A stretch of 64,000 nucleotides of DNA from Xylophilus sp042867185 (lineage in GTDB: Bacteria > Pseudomonadota > Gammaproteobacteria > Burkholderiales > Burkholderiaceae_C): assembly GCA_042867185.1 (NCBI GenBank), contig JBHZQV010000012.1, positions 1-64,000 of the forward strand, in the 5' to 3' direction. This document shows, in pieces, positions 15,976-24,930 of the stretch; the first letter of the stretch is position 1; every line of letters starts with the position of its first letter. A program made the translations under genes and the position numbers. Below the pieces are notes generated by a model, which had not been told where the DNA came from, searched no databases, and saw nothing but the letters and a program-made list of their open reading frames with translations.

Positions 15976-17496
15976 ATGCATAAGGTTTATCCCACCACCG
16001 CCGTCATCGGCGCAGGCGCCATGGGCCGCGGTATCGCGCAGATGGCTGTACAGGCCGGCAGTTCCGTCCAGATATTCGACCGGCAACCCGGCGCGGCCGA
16101 CGAGGCCGTGAAGGCCATCCGCGCCCAGTGGGACCGCCTGGTCGAAAAAGGCCGGCTGACCGCCGACGCCGCCGCGGACCATGCCGGCCGGCTGTCGGTC
16201 GCCGAATCGCTGCAGGCGCTGTCGTCCGTCAGCCTGGTGGTCGAGGCGATCGTCGAGCAGATCGATGCCAAGCGCCAGCTGTTCGCCGCGCTCGAAGACA
16301 TCGTGGCCGCCGATACGGTGCTGGCGACCAACACATCGTCTCTTTCCGTCACCGCGATCGCGGCATCGCTGCGGCATCCCGAACGCTTCGCTGGCCTGCA
16401 TTTCTTCAATCCCGTGCCGTTGATGAAGGTGGTGGAGGTGGTCGCCGGCTTGCGCACTGCACCGGCCACCTGCGACGCACTGCAGGCATATGTCGCGCAG
16501 ATGGGCCATACGGCGGTAAGGGCCGAAGATACACCCGGATTCATCGTCAACCACGCCGGCCGCGGTTACGGCACCGAAGCGCTGCGCATCGTGGGCGAAA
16601 ACGTGGCGGATTTCGCGACCATCGACCGCATCCTGCGCGACCAGATCGGCTTCAAGCTCGGCCCTTTCGAGCTGATGGACCTGACCGGCCTGGATGTCTC
16701 GCATCCAGTGATGGAATCGATCTACGACCAGTACTACCAGGAGCCGCGCTACCGCCCGAGTGCGATCACCGCCCAGCGCCTGGCCGGCAAGATGCTGGGC
16801 CGCAAGACCGGCGAAGGCTTCTACCGCTATGCCCAGGGCAAGGCCGAGGTGCCGGAGGAGCCGCCGGTGCCGGTGGTGGACGACATGCCGCCGGTCTGGG
16901 TGTCGCCGCGCGCCGCGCGCCGGGGCGAGTTGCTGCAACTGCTGAAGGACCTGGGCGCGACGGTGGAGACCGGCGTTTCGCCCTCCCCCCACGCACTCAC
17001 GATCGTGGCGCCGCTGGGCTTCGACATCACCACCGTGGCGGTGGTCGAGCGGCTCGATCCGGCGCGCACCGTCGGCATCGACCTGCTGGCCGCCGACACC
17101 GCCACCAAACGCCGCGTGCTGGCGGTCAATCCCGCCACCCGCCGCGACATGCGCGATGCGGCGCACGCCCTGTTCGCGCGCGACGGCAAGCCGGTCAGCG
17201 TGGTGCGCGACAGCGGCGGCTTCGTGACCCAGCGGGCGGTGGCGACCATCGTCAACATCGCCTGCGACATGTGCCAGCAGGGCGTCTGCACGCCGCAGGA
17301 CCTGGACACCGCCGTGACGCTGGGCCTGGGCTATCCCACCGGGCCGCTGGCGCTGGGCAACCTGCTCGGCCCGACCAACATCCTCGAGGTGCTGTTCAAC
17401 CTGCAGACGGTCTACGGCGATCCGCGCTATCGCCCGAGCCCCTGGCTGCGCCGCCGTGGCGCGATCGGCCTGAGCCTGCTGCACACCGAAGACTAG
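15976..17496 (+). CDS. 3-hydroxyacyl-CoA dehydrogenase (PaaH/PaaC type)
   Basis: Oxidises 3-hydroxyacyl-CoA to 3-oxoacyl-CoA with NAD. 506 aa, the length of the long form with two C-terminal 3HCDH domains. The Rossmann loop GAGAMGRG is at residues 12-19; ATNTSSLSVTAIA and LHFFNPVPLMKVVEVV (catalytic His) follow, then DTPGFIVN. The second C-terminal domain is visible near VRDSGGFVTQRAVATIVNIA. An enoyl-CoA hydratase follows in the same direction after 59 bp, suggesting one beta-oxidation or phenylacetate-like unit. No paaABCDE or other phenylacetate genes are present, so no symbol is given. Confidence 0.95.
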   Translation: MHKVYPTTAVIGAGAMGRGIAQMAVQAGSSVQIFDRQPGAADEAVKAIRAQWDRLVEKGRLTADAAADHAGRLSVAESLQALSSVSLVVEAIVEQIDAKRQLFAALEDIVAADTVLATNTSSLSVTAIAASLRHPERFAGLHFFNPVPLMKVVEVVAGLRTAPATCDALQAYVAQMGHTAVRAEDTPGFIVNHAGRGYGTEALRIVGENVADFATIDRILRDQIGFKLGPFELMDLTGLDVSHPVMESIYDQYYQEPRYRPSAITAQRLAGKMLGRKTGEGFYRYAQGKAEVPEEPPVPVVDDMPPVWVSPRAARRGELLQLLKDLGATVETGVSPSPHALTIVAPLGFDITTVAVVERLDPARTVGIDLLAADTATKRRVLAVNPATRRDMRDAAHALFARDGKPVSVVRDSGGFVTQRAVATIVNIACDMCQQGVCTPQDLDTAVTLGLGYPTGPLALGNLLGPTNILEVLFNLQTVYGDPRYRPSPWLRRRGAIGLSLLHTED

Positions 17497-17555
17497 GCGG
17501 CGCGCCTTTCCGACGCCGCTGTCGCTGCCCTCCGCACCCCACCACAAAGGCCCGC

Positions 17556-18329
17556 ATGCCCGCCGAGCTCAAGACCAGCAGCCATGGAGCGACCATGGTG
17601 CTCACGCTGCACAACCCCGAGCAGCGCAACGCGCTCGGCCCCGCGATGTATGCCGCCGGCATAGAGGCGCTGAATGCCGCGGGGTCCGAAGTGCGCTCGG
17701 TGGTGATCGTCGGCGCGGGTGGATTCTTCTGCGCCGGCGGCGACCTGCAGCGCCTGCAGCACAACCGCCAGGAACCGCCCGAGGTCCAGGCGCAGAGCAT
17801 CGATGCGCTGCACCTCTGGCTGGAGGAGATCCGCTCGTTCCCCTGCCCGGTGATCGCGGCGGTGGAAGGCGCGGCGGCCGGCGCCGGCTTCGCGTTGGCG
17901 CTGGGCTGCGACTTCATCGTGGCCGCCAGCAACAGCGTCTTCGCGATGTCGCACACCGGCGTGGCGCTGTCGCCCGACGGAGGCGGCTCGTGGCAGCTCG
18001 CGCGCTTCTTGCCGCGCCAGCTGGCCAGCGAGCTCATCATGCTGGGCCAGCGGATCGACGCCGAGCGGCTTCGGCACTTCGGCATCGTCAACCGGGTCTG
18101 CGCGCCGGGCAGCGCGCTGGACGAGGCGCTGGCGCTGGCGGAACAACTCAACCAGCGCGCGCCCAACGCGATCGCCAGCGTCAAGGAACTGCTGAGCGGC
18201 GCGATGGACACGCCGCTCAGCCGGCACCTGGCCCGGGAGCGCGACCAGTTCGTGCTGAACCTGCACCACGCCAATGCCGGCATCGGCATCGGCGCCTTCC
18301 TCGGCAAGACGACGCCCACTTACGAGTAG
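17556..18329 (+). CDS. Enoyl-CoA hydratase/isomerase family protein
   Basis: 257-aa crotonase-fold enzyme. Oxyanion-hole segments GAGGFFCAGGDL and GAAAGAGFALALGCDFI are intact. The position corresponding to the second catalytic Glu of classical hydratases reads Asp in ALSPDGGGSW, as in PaaG-type isomerases and the enzymes annotated as alternative oxepin-CoA hydrolase. It lies 59 bp behind the 3-hydroxyacyl-CoA dehydrogenase, so they probably share substrates. A dispersed double palindrome sits 12 bp after the stop codon. Confidence 0.93.
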   Translation: MPAELKTSSHGATMVLTLHNPEQRNALGPAMYAAGIEALNAAGSEVRSVVIVGAGGFFCAGGDLQRLQHNRQEPPEVQAQSIDALHLWLEEIRSFPCPVIAAVEGAAAGAGFALALGCDFIVAASNSVFAMSHTGVALSPDGGGSWQLARFLPRQLASELIMLGQRIDAERLRHFGIVNRVCAPGSALDEALALAEQLNQRAPNAIASVKELLSGAMDTPLSRHLARERDQFVLNLHHANAGIGIGAFLGKTTPTYE

Positions 18330-18341
18330 AAAGTGGCTGGA

Positions 18342-18382
18342 GCCGGCGCCGGGCGCCGGCCTCTAGCTATCAATCGAGTAGC
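18342..18382 (-). repeat. Dispersed double palindrome, copy A
   Basis: Read on the minus strand: GCTAC-N7-ATAGC, a short AT-rich spacer, then GGCCGGCGCCCGGCGCCGGC. The GC part is a perfect 9-1-9 inverted repeat (GCCGGCGCC / GGCGCCGGC) on the plus strand at 18342-18360. It lies between the enoyl-CoA hydratase stop and the Crp/Fnr gene and matches copies at 29179, 35382 and 49857. Confidence 0.85.
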
Positions 18383-18441
18383 GTGCGGCGAGCGGGCGAT
18401 TCCCTCCCGCACCCCGGCCCCAGTCACCCACACGACAGACC

Positions 18442-19161
18442 ATGGACGAACCGATTCTTACCATCGAAGAACGCGAGGCGATCAATTCCGGTCGCTGGTT
18501 TTCTTCTTTGTCTCCCTCCCTGCGGCACGACATCCTCCGATGCGCATACGTCAAACGCTACAAGGACGGCGAACTGCTGGCGGCCCGTGGCGACTCGCCC
18601 GAAGAGTGGGTGGCGTGCGCCCGCGGCGCTGTACGGGTCAGCTCGACCTCGGTGTCGGGCAAGCAGATCACCCTGACCTATGTGGAGCCGGGCATCTGGT
18701 TCGGCGACGTGGCCTTCTTCGACGGCGAGAAGCGTACCCACGACTGCTATGCCCACGGCGACACCACCACCCTGTGCGTCGCGCGGGCCGATTTCCGCAA
18801 GATCCTGTCGGCCCATGTCGAGCTGTACGAAGCGCTGCTGCGGCTGCATGCCCGCCGCATCCGCACGCTGTTCGGGCTGGTGGAAGACCTCAACACCCTG
18901 CCCCTGCGGGCGCGGCTGGCCAAGCAACTGGGCCATCTGGCCCGCAGCTACGGCGTGCCCAGCCTGGGCGACAACAACGAGATCCGCATCTCGCTCCACC
19001 TGGCCCAGGAAGAACTGGCCCAGCTTCTCGGAGCCTCGCGCCAGCGGGTGAACCAGGAGCTGAAGACGATGGAGCGCGAGGACGTGATCCGCATCGAAAC
19101 CGCCGGTCTGGTGGTGCGCGACCGCCAGGCGTTGCGCAGCATCGGCGACGCAGACCACTGA
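18442..19161 (+). CDS. Crp/Fnr family transcriptional regulator
   Basis: 239 aa. An N-terminal cyclic-nucleotide-binding-type beta barrel (about 25-140, with EPGIWFGDVAFFDG) is joined by a dimerisation helix to a C-terminal winged helix whose recognition region reads LAQEELAQLLGASRQRVNQELKTME. No Fnr-type N-terminal cysteine cluster is seen, so it is not an iron-sulfur oxygen sensor; the ligand is unknown. It lies between acyl-CoA metabolism genes and the phosphotransferase gene and may regulate them (inference from position). Confidence 0.93.
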   Translation: MDEPILTIEEREAINSGRWFSSLSPSLRHDILRCAYVKRYKDGELLAARGDSPEEWVACARGAVRVSSTSVSGKQITLTYVEPGIWFGDVAFFDGEKRTHDCYAHGDTTTLCVARADFRKILSAHVELYEALLRLHARRIRTLFGLVEDLNTLPLRARLAKQLGHLARSYGVPSLGDNNEIRISLHLAQEELAQLLGASRQRVNQELKTMEREDVIRIETAGLVVRDRQALRSIGDADH

Positions 19162-19197
19162 CCGGGGCCCCGCGGGCCCTCGATTGACAAAGGCCCC

Positions 19198-20289
19198 ATG
19201 ACGACCGCCAGCTACAGCCACTTCGAAGGCACCCGCCCCGTTTCCGACCAGTACGCGATCGACGTACCCGCACTGCAAGACTGGCTCTCCACCCGCGTCG
19301 AAGGCTTCGAAGGGCCGCTGTCGGTCGAGATGTTCAAGGGCGGTCAGTCCAACCCCACCTACAAGCTGGTCACACCGTCGAGCGCGTACGTGCTGCGCTC
19401 CAAGCCCGGCCCGGTCGGCAAGCTGCTGCCCTCGGCCCATGCGATCGAACGCGAATTCGCCGTGATGCGCGGCCTGTACGACACCGCCGTGCCGGTGCCC
19501 CGGATGCATGTGCTGTGCGAAGACGAGTCGGTCATCGGCCGGGCCTTCTACGTCATGGAATTCATGCAGGGCCGGGTGCTCTGGGACCAGACCCTGCCGG
19601 GCATGACGTCGCAAGAGCGGGCCGCGCTCTACGACGAGATGAACCGGGTCATCGCCGCGCTGCATACCGTCGACCACCGGGCCTGCGGCCTGGAAAACTA
19701 CGGCAGGCCGGGCAACTATTTCGAGCGCCAGATCGCCCGCTGGAGCCGCCAGTACCAGGCGTCGGTCACCGTGCCGATCCCGGAGATGGACCGGCTGATG
19801 GAGTGGCTGCCGGCGCACATGCCCGCCAGCGCCCACGACGAGCGGCACACCGGCATCGTGCACGGCGACTACCGGCTCGACAACCTGATGTTCCACCCGA
19901 CCGAGCCGAAGGTGCTGGCGGTGCTCGACTGGGAGCTGTCGACGCTCGGCCATCCGCTGGCCGATATCAGCTACCACTGCATGGCCTGGCATATCCCGCA
20001 GGGGTCGTTCCGCGGCATCGGCGGTGTCGATATCGCAGCGCTCGGCATTCCGTCGGAGGCCGGGTACATCGCGCGGTACTGCGAACGCACCGGTATCGCG
20101 ACGCCTGCAGAGCTGGCGCCGGACTGGAATTTCTACCTGGCCTACAACATGTTCCGGATCGCCGCGATCCTGCAGGGCATCGCCAAGCGGGTGGAGGCAG
20201 GTACCGCCTCCAGCGCGCAGGCGGTCGCCTCGGGCGCCGGTGCGCGGCCGATGGCCGAACTGGCATGGCGTTTCGCCCTGAAGGCTTGA
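19198..20289 (+). CDS. Phosphotransferase family protein (ACAD10/11-type APH fold)
   Basis: 363 aa with the aminoglycoside-phosphotransferase/choline-kinase fold. Landmarks: FKGGQSNPTYKL near the N-terminus (nucleotide loop), IVHGDYRLDNLMFHP (catalytic HxDxxxxN) and LAVLDWELSTLGHPLADISY (metal-binding Asp). Bacterial members linked to acyl-CoA dehydrogenases resemble the kinase part of ACAD10/11, which phosphorylates 4-hydroxyacyl-CoAs; that substrate is an inference from family and from nearby beta-oxidation-type genes. It is not a resistance gene in any demonstrable sense. Confidence 0.9.
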   Translation: MTTASYSHFEGTRPVSDQYAIDVPALQDWLSTRVEGFEGPLSVEMFKGGQSNPTYKLVTPSSAYVLRSKPGPVGKLLPSAHAIEREFAVMRGLYDTAVPVPRMHVLCEDESVIGRAFYVMEFMQGRVLWDQTLPGMTSQERAALYDEMNRVIAALHTVDHRACGLENYGRPGNYFERQIARWSRQYQASVTVPIPEMDRLMEWLPAHMPASAHDERHTGIVHGDYRLDNLMFHPTEPKVLAVLDWELSTLGHPLADISYHCMAWHIPQGSFRGIGGVDIAALGIPSEAGYIARYCERTGIATPAELAPDWNFYLAYNMFRIAAILQGIAKRVEAGTASSAQAVASGAGARPMAELAWRFALKA

Positions 20290-20403
20290 GCATCTTCGGA
20301 ACCACCGCGCTGCGCGATTTCTGTAACAGTCTGATGGGTGCCCATCGCATCCGCGAGGGCTTTGCCAGATACTGGCGCTGTGTTCAATCCAACAGGAAAC
20401 GCC

Positions 20404-20769
20404 ATGAAAACGACACGCACCACCTTCCGTCCTCTGCCTGCCGCACTGCTGCTGGCCACCCTGGCTTTCGGCTTCACCGCCCAGGCCCAAACCACTGCGA
20501 CACCGCCGGCAGAAACCGCCGTATCGCCCGCTCCCGCCCAGCCGGGTGCCGGCAAGCGCGCGGTCGAGGGCACCAAGCGCACCGCACGCCGTGCGGGCAA
20601 CGCCACCAAGCGCGGCGCCAAGAAGGCGGTCAACGCCACCGAGAACGTGGCCGAGCGCGCAGGCGGTGCGGTTCGCCGCACGGGCGAGCGTATCGGCGAC
20701 AAGTTGCCGCCCGCACCGCGCGACCAGGGCCTGAGCGGACAAGGTCAACCACGGGTGCCGACGAACTGA
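20404..20769 (+). CDS. Small secreted Lys/Ala-rich repetitive protein
   Basis: 121 aa. Signal peptide with cleavage after AQA (about residue 29). The mature chain is low in complexity and basic, built from irregular repeats around GTKRTARRAGNATKRGAKKAV, resembling histone H1/AlgP-like tails but exported. Function unknown. The start is supported by the clear signal sequence. A terminator hairpin lies about 50 bp downstream. Confidence 0.72.
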   Translation: MKTTRTTFRPLPAALLLATLAFGFTAQAQTTATPPAETAVSPAPAQPGAGKRAVEGTKRTARRAGNATKRGAKKAVNATENVAERAGGAVRRTGERIGDKLPPAPRDQGLSGQGQPRVPTN

Positions 20770-20816
20770 TCGGCATAGCGCCTGTCGCGCTGCACCGCTC
20801 GGTGCGACTCCCCCTC

Positions 20817-20837
20817 AACCCGCCGCTGGCGGGTTTT
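20817..20837 (+). terminator. Intrinsic terminator
   Basis: AACCCGCC / GGCGGGTT 8-bp stem with a three-base loop (GCT) and a short T-run, after the Lys/Ala-rich gene. Confidence 0.78.
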
Positions 20838-20947
20838 GTCCTACATGGGCTCGCGATAGGTGGGGTTGGCGTTGTTTGGCGCCGGTTGTTAGATTGGAGC
20901 CCTCTGTCGCAGGCATTGCGATCCTTTTTCCATGACCGGAGATGTCC

Positions 20948-21202
20948 ATGATTACTTCCAGCAACGGCGACCACAACCTCCCCAACGATGTCGATCCCGA
21001 TGGTGTCGTAGGACGGGCGGCCAGCAAAGCCTACGAGACGGTCGATCGTGCAGCACTGTCCGCACAGGACGGTTGCAACCGCCTCAACAATCTCGCAGAA
21101 GAGATCGTCGACATGCCACGCAACACGATCCGCGAGAATCCGATCGCAGCGGTCACGCTGGCCCTCTCCGTCGGCTATCTGCTGGGTCGTCTGGGACGCT
21201 GA
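20948..21202 (+). CDS. Small ElaB/DUF883-like membrane-anchored protein
   Basis: 84 aa. GGAG at 20938-20941 sits 6 nt before this ATG and directly abuts the ATG at 20942, so the later start is chosen. The C-terminus RENPIAAVTLALSVGYLLGRLGR matches the tail anchor of ElaB/YqjD/DUF883 proteins (IRENPxxxVxxAxGxGxLLG), which sit on the inner membrane and bind ribosomes in stationary phase in E. coli. The N-terminal part is shorter and less clearly coiled than usual, so the family placement is tentative. Confidence 0.72.
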   Translation: MITSSNGDHNLPNDVDPDGVVGRAASKAYETVDRAALSAQDGCNRLNNLAEEIVDMPRNTIRENPIAAVTLALSVGYLLGRLGR

Positions 21203-21222
21203 GAGCACACACCGGAACCGAT

Positions 21223-21264
21223 AATGCAAAAGGGGCGAATCTTGCGATTCGCCCCTTTTGCATT
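21223..21264. terminator. Bidirectional terminator, 19-bp perfect stem
   Basis: A perfect 19-bp inverted repeat around a TTGC loop, core AAAAGGGGCGAATC / GATTCGCCCCTTTT. It lies between two convergent small genes and carries A- and T-runs suited to ending transcription in both directions. Confidence 0.92.
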
Positions 21265-21274
21265 GGAAGCCGAC

Positions 21275-21439
21275 TCAATCGCCGACCGGCTCGGGCTGAA
21301 TCACCCGCTCCACTTCTTCGTCGAAGGGCACATTGCTCGGCTCGATCAAGCCCTCGCCCGGACGGGGTGCGTCGATGTCGTCGATCGGGTCCTCGTCAGG
21401 AATGTCTTCGATGTTCGGAAATTCTGGATTGGTAGCCAT
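21275..21439 (-). CDS. Small acidic hypothetical protein
   Basis: 54 aa, strongly acidic and rich in Pro, Asp, Glu and Ile (for example EDIPDEDPIDDIDAP), with no basic cluster or membrane segment. A strong AGGAG ribosome site precedes the ATG. The high acidity suggests an intrinsically disordered protein. No family is recognised. It ends at the bidirectional terminator. Confidence 0.65.
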   Translation of the reverse strand: MATNPEFPNIEDIPDEDPIDDIDAPRPGEGLIEPSNVPFDEEVERVIQPEPVGD

Positions 21440-21582
21440 TGGAGCTCCTGGAAATGATGGGTGGGAAACATCAACGGCAAGACGCCGGCAATCAGTATCG
21501 GCGCCGTTATGATCGTTGGTCGGTAAAAATTTCAACTTGGTGTGAGCGTTGCAAAAAGCGACATACCTTCCACATCCCCTAC

Positions 21583-21659
21583 CTGCCCGTAGCTCAGTTG
21601 GATAGAGCATCAGCCTTCTAAGCTGAATGTCACAGGTTCGATCCCTGTCGGGCAGGCCA
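21583..21659 (+). tRNA. tRNA-Arg (anticodon TCT)
   Basis: A 77-nt cloverleaf. Acceptor CTGCCCG / CGGGCAG with discriminator G and encoded CCA; D arm GCTC...GAGC; anticodon stem TCAGC / GCTGA with loop CTTCTAA (anticodon TCT); T arm with GGTTCGATCC. Reads AGA/AGG codons, which are rare in this GC-rich genome. Confidence 0.97.
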
Positions 21660-21665
21660 CGTGCC

Positions 21666-21851
21666 TCAGCGGTTGAAGTGCATCGACACCGTCGGCCACA
21701 CGAAGGTCGCTGCCATCAGGAACCGTGGATGCGCCAGGAAATAGACGCTCATCCGGGACGACCGCCGGCCGGTCGACGCCGCAACCGGTGCACCGACGAC
21801 AGGTGCTGCCTTGGTATTGCCATGCTCGGAATTGATTGCAGAAGTATTCAT
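21666..21851 (-). CDS. Small hypothetical protein next to tRNA-Arg
   Basis: 61 aa, preceded by GGAG with a 6-nt spacer. The N-terminal half is Ala/Thr/Ser-rich, followed by a basic RRSSRM and a short hydrophobic stretch (VYFLAHPRFLMAATFVW), perhaps a single membrane segment. No family is recognised. The stop lies seven bases from the end of the tRNA, with which it is convergent. Confidence 0.5.
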   Translation of the reverse strand: MNTSAINSEHGNTKAAPVVGAPVAASTGRRSSRMSVYFLAHPRFLMAATFVWPTVSMHFNR

Positions 21852-21995
21852 GTCATCTCCGCTTAGAAAGTGAATGAAGAGACTCTGAATTTCCAGCACC
21901 AAGGCCGCCCTCAGTAGACAGGGCGTCTTGCTGTGGGAGGACGCCGACAGCGCACGCACCCACCCACGCAGTCGGGGCGCCCTGCCCCTGCCCGG

Positions 21996-24839
21996 TCAGC
22001 CCGTGTTGCGCAGCCCCGCCGCGATGCCGTTGATCGAGATATGGATGCCCGTCTGCACCCGCTCGTCCCCCTGCCCGGCCCGGTAGCGGCGCAGCAATTC
22101 GACCTGTAGATGGTGCAGGGGGTCGATATACGGAAAACGGTGGCGGATCGAGCGCGCCAGCGAACTGTTGTGGGTCAGGCGCTGTTTTTCGCCGGTGATC
22201 TGGGCCAGCGCGTCGGCGGTGCGCTGCCATTCGGCTTCGATCTGCGAAAAGATCTTTTTGCGCAGCCGGGCATCGGCGACCAGTTCCGCATACCGCGACG
22301 CGAGCGCCATGTCGCTCTTGGCCAGCACCATGTCCATGTTGGAGAGCAGCGTCCGGAAGAACGGCCACTGCCGGTACATCTTCTGCAGCAAGGCGAGGCG
22401 CGCCGCGCGTTGCGTCCTCGCGGCCGCCGCCGGCCCCCCCTCGGCCGCGCCCACAAACGCCACGAAGGCCGATCCGAACCCGTACCAGCCCGGCAGCGTC
22501 AGCCGGCACTGGCCCCAGCTGAAGCCCCACGGAATGGCGCGCAGGTCTTCGATCTGCTGGCTCGCCTTGCGCGACGCCGGGCGCGATCCGATGTTGAGCT
22601 CCGCAATCTCCCGGATCGGGGTCGAGCCGAAGAAGTACTCGGTGAAGCCCGGGGTTTCGTAGACCAGCGCGCGGTAGGCGGCCATGCTGGCGGACGAGAG
22701 CTCTGCAGCCGCTTGCAGGAAGGCCTTGGTGGCGGGCTTGGTCGGCTGCAGCAGCGTGGCCTCCAAGGTCGCGGCCACCAGGGTTTCCAGGTTGCGCCGG
22801 CCGATCTCGGGGTTGGCGTATTTGGAGCCGATCACTTCGCCCTGCTCGGTCAGCCGGATCTGGCCGCGCACCGTGCCCGGCGGCTGCGCCAGGATCGCCT
22901 GGTAGCTCGGGCCGCCGCCGCGCCCCACGGTACCGCCGCGGCCGTGGAACATCCGCAGCTGGATGCGGTGCGACACCGCCAGCTGGTCGAACAACTCGAC
23001 CAGCGCGATCTCGGCGCGGTACAGCTCCCAGTTGCTGGTGAAGATGCCGCCGTCCTTGTTGCTGTCGGAGTAGCCGAGCATGATGTCCTGCTCGGCGCCG
23101 CTGCGCTGCACCAGCGCGGCGATGCCGGGCAGCGCATAGAAGTCGCGCATGATCGGCGCCGCGTTGCGCAGGTCTTCGATGGTCTCGAACAGCGGCACCA
23201 CGATCAGGCCCGCGACGGCGGCCGCGTCCAGGCTGCCGCGCAGCAGGCCCACCTCTTTCTGCAGCAGCAGCACCTCGAGCAGGTCGCTCACCGTTTCGGT
23301 ATGGCTGATGATGTAGTGCTTGATCGCCTGCGCACCGTAGCGCTCCCGCATCGTGCAGGCGGCTTCGAAGATCGCGATCTCGCTCTGCGCCAGCTGGGAA
23401 TACTCGGCGCCCAGCACCCGCAGCGGCCGGGCATCGCTCAGCAGGCGCAGCAGCAGTGCCTGGCGGCTCGCCTCGTCGAGCGTCGCATAGCCCGGCTCGA
23501 CCCGTGCGACGGCCAGCAGCTCGGCGACCACCGCCTCGTGCTTGTCCGAACTCTGGCGCAGGTCGACCGTCGCCAGATGGAAGCCGAACACCTCTGCCGC
23601 ACGCAGCAAGGGCCGCAGCCGCTGCATCGCCAGCGCTTCGCCGTGGTGGGTGGCGAGCGATGCCTCGATCACCCGCAAATCCGCCAGGAACTCTTCCGCA
23701 CGCGGGTACGGGTTCTGCGGCGCGACCGCATGGCGGGCGGCCTCGCCGCCGGTAAGCGTCTTGAGCGTCGCCGCCAGCCGGGCGTAGATGCCGGTCAGCG
23801 CCCGCCGGTACGGCTCGTCCTGGCGGTGCTCGCTCGGGTCGGGCGAGCGTTCGGCCAGGGCCTGCATGGACGGCGCCACCCCGACCAGCCGCGCCGACAT
23901 CGACAGCTCGCCGCCCAGGTAGTGCACCTCGGTGAGGAAGTGGCGCAGCGCCACCTCGGACTGGCGGCGCAGTGCGTACTCCAGCGTGTCGGCGCTCACG
24001 TTGGGATTGCCGTCGCGGTCGCCGCCGATCCACTGGCCCATGCGGAAGAAGCTCGCGACCGGCTGGGCGCCCAGCTCCCGCTCCAGCCCGGCATACAGCT
24101 TGGGAATCTCGCGGAGGAAGGTGGCCTCGTAGTAGCTCAGCGCGTTCTCGATCTCGTCGGCCACGGTGAGCTTGCTGTAGCGCAGCAGCCGGGTGTGCCA
24201 GAGCTGCATCACCCGGGCCCGCAGCTGGGTCTCGTTGGCCGCCATCTCGCGCGGCGTCAGCGCGTCCTTGGTGCCGCCGTGGTACTCGCCGCGGGCCTTG
24301 ATGTCGTCGCGCGCCGTCAGCAGTTGGGCGATGCCGCGCTCGGCATCCAGGATGCTCTTGCGCTGCACTTCGGTCGGGTGGGCGGTGAGCACCGGCGAGA
24401 CATAGCTCGACGCCAGCGTCTGCGAGATCGCTTTCGGCGAAATGCCGGCCCAGCGCAGGCGGGCCATCGCGACCTCGACGCTGCCCTCCTGCGTGTCGCC
24501 GGCGCGCTCGTGGATGGCGCGGCGGCGGATGTAGTGCCGGTCTTCGGCCAGGTTGGCCAGGTGGCTGAAATAGGTGAAGGCCCGGATCACCCGCACCGTC
24601 TGGTCGCCCGAAAGCGACTTGAGCAGCTTCTTCAGCGCCCGGTCGGCCTCCTGGTCGGCGTCGCGGCGAAAGGCCACCGAGAGCTTGCGCACCTGCTCGA
24701 CCTGCTCGTACGCGGCCACGCCGTCCTGCTCGCGGATCACGTCGCCGAGAATGCGCCCCAGGAGCCGGATATCGTCGACCAGCGGCTGCTCGGTGGTCTT
24801 TCGGCGGCGCACGCCGGTCTCTGGTTCGGGCAGGTTCAT
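21996..24839 (-). CDS. ppc: Phosphoenolpyruvate carboxylase
   Basis: Carboxylates PEP to oxaloacetate, replenishing the TCA cycle. 947 aa, usual for the family. The first signature VLTAHPTEVQRKS (catalytic His) lies near residues 165-180, the second catalytic segment VMLGYSDSNKDGG-like (MLGYSDSNKDGG) near 595, and FHGRGGTVGRGGGP near 635; the C-terminus ends IAAGLRNTG, where Asn-Thr-Gly is the classic PEPC end. The start at MNLPEPETG gives the normal N-terminus. Divergent from hemC with a 91-bp gap. Confidence 0.98.
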   Translation of the reverse strand: MNLPEPETGVRRRKTTEQPLVDDIRLLGRILGDVIREQDGVAAYEQVEQVRKLSVAFRRDADQEADRALKKLLKSLSGDQTVRVIRAFTYFSHLANLAEDRHYIRRRAIHERAGDTQEGSVEVAMARLRWAGISPKAISQTLASSYVSPVLTAHPTEVQRKSILDAERGIAQLLTARDDIKARGEYHGGTKDALTPREMAANETQLRARVMQLWHTRLLRYSKLTVADEIENALSYYEATFLREIPKLYAGLERELGAQPVASFFRMGQWIGGDRDGNPNVSADTLEYALRRQSEVALRHFLTEVHYLGGELSMSARLVGVAPSMQALAERSPDPSEHRQDEPYRRALTGIYARLAATLKTLTGGEAARHAVAPQNPYPRAEEFLADLRVIEASLATHHGEALAMQRLRPLLRAAEVFGFHLATVDLRQSSDKHEAVVAELLAVARVEPGYATLDEASRQALLLRLLSDARPLRVLGAEYSQLAQSEIAIFEAACTMRERYGAQAIKHYIISHTETVSDLLEVLLLQKEVGLLRGSLDAAAVAGLIVVPLFETIEDLRNAAPIMRDFYALPGIAALVQRSGAEQDIMLGYSDSNKDGGIFTSNWELYRAEIALVELFDQLAVSHRIQLRMFHGRGGTVGRGGGPSYQAILAQPPGTVRGQIRLTEQGEVIGSKYANPEIGRRNLETLVAATLEATLLQPTKPATKAFLQAAAELSSASMAAYRALVYETPGFTEYFFGSTPIREIAELNIGSRPASRKASQQIEDLRAIPWGFSWGQCRLTLPGWYGFGSAFVAFVGAAEGGPAAAARTQRAARLALLQKMYRQWPFFRTLLSNMDMVLAKSDMALASRYAELVADARLRKKIFSQIEAEWQRTADALAQITGEKQRLTHNSSLARSIRHRFPYIDPLHHLQVELLRRYRAGQGDERVQTGIHISINGIAAGLRNTG

Positions 24840-24930
24840 GGCCGGGTTCCGTGGTGGGCTGGGGGAGCGGGATGATGCACCGCAGCATGCTAGCATCACC
24901 GGCTTTGCCGGCACGTCCTCGGTAACGCGC

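Noticed and set aside
19198..20289. Antibiotic resistance phosphotransferase
   Set aside because: The fold is shared with aminoglycoside kinases, but the sequence and beta-oxidation context fit the ACAD10/11-like group.
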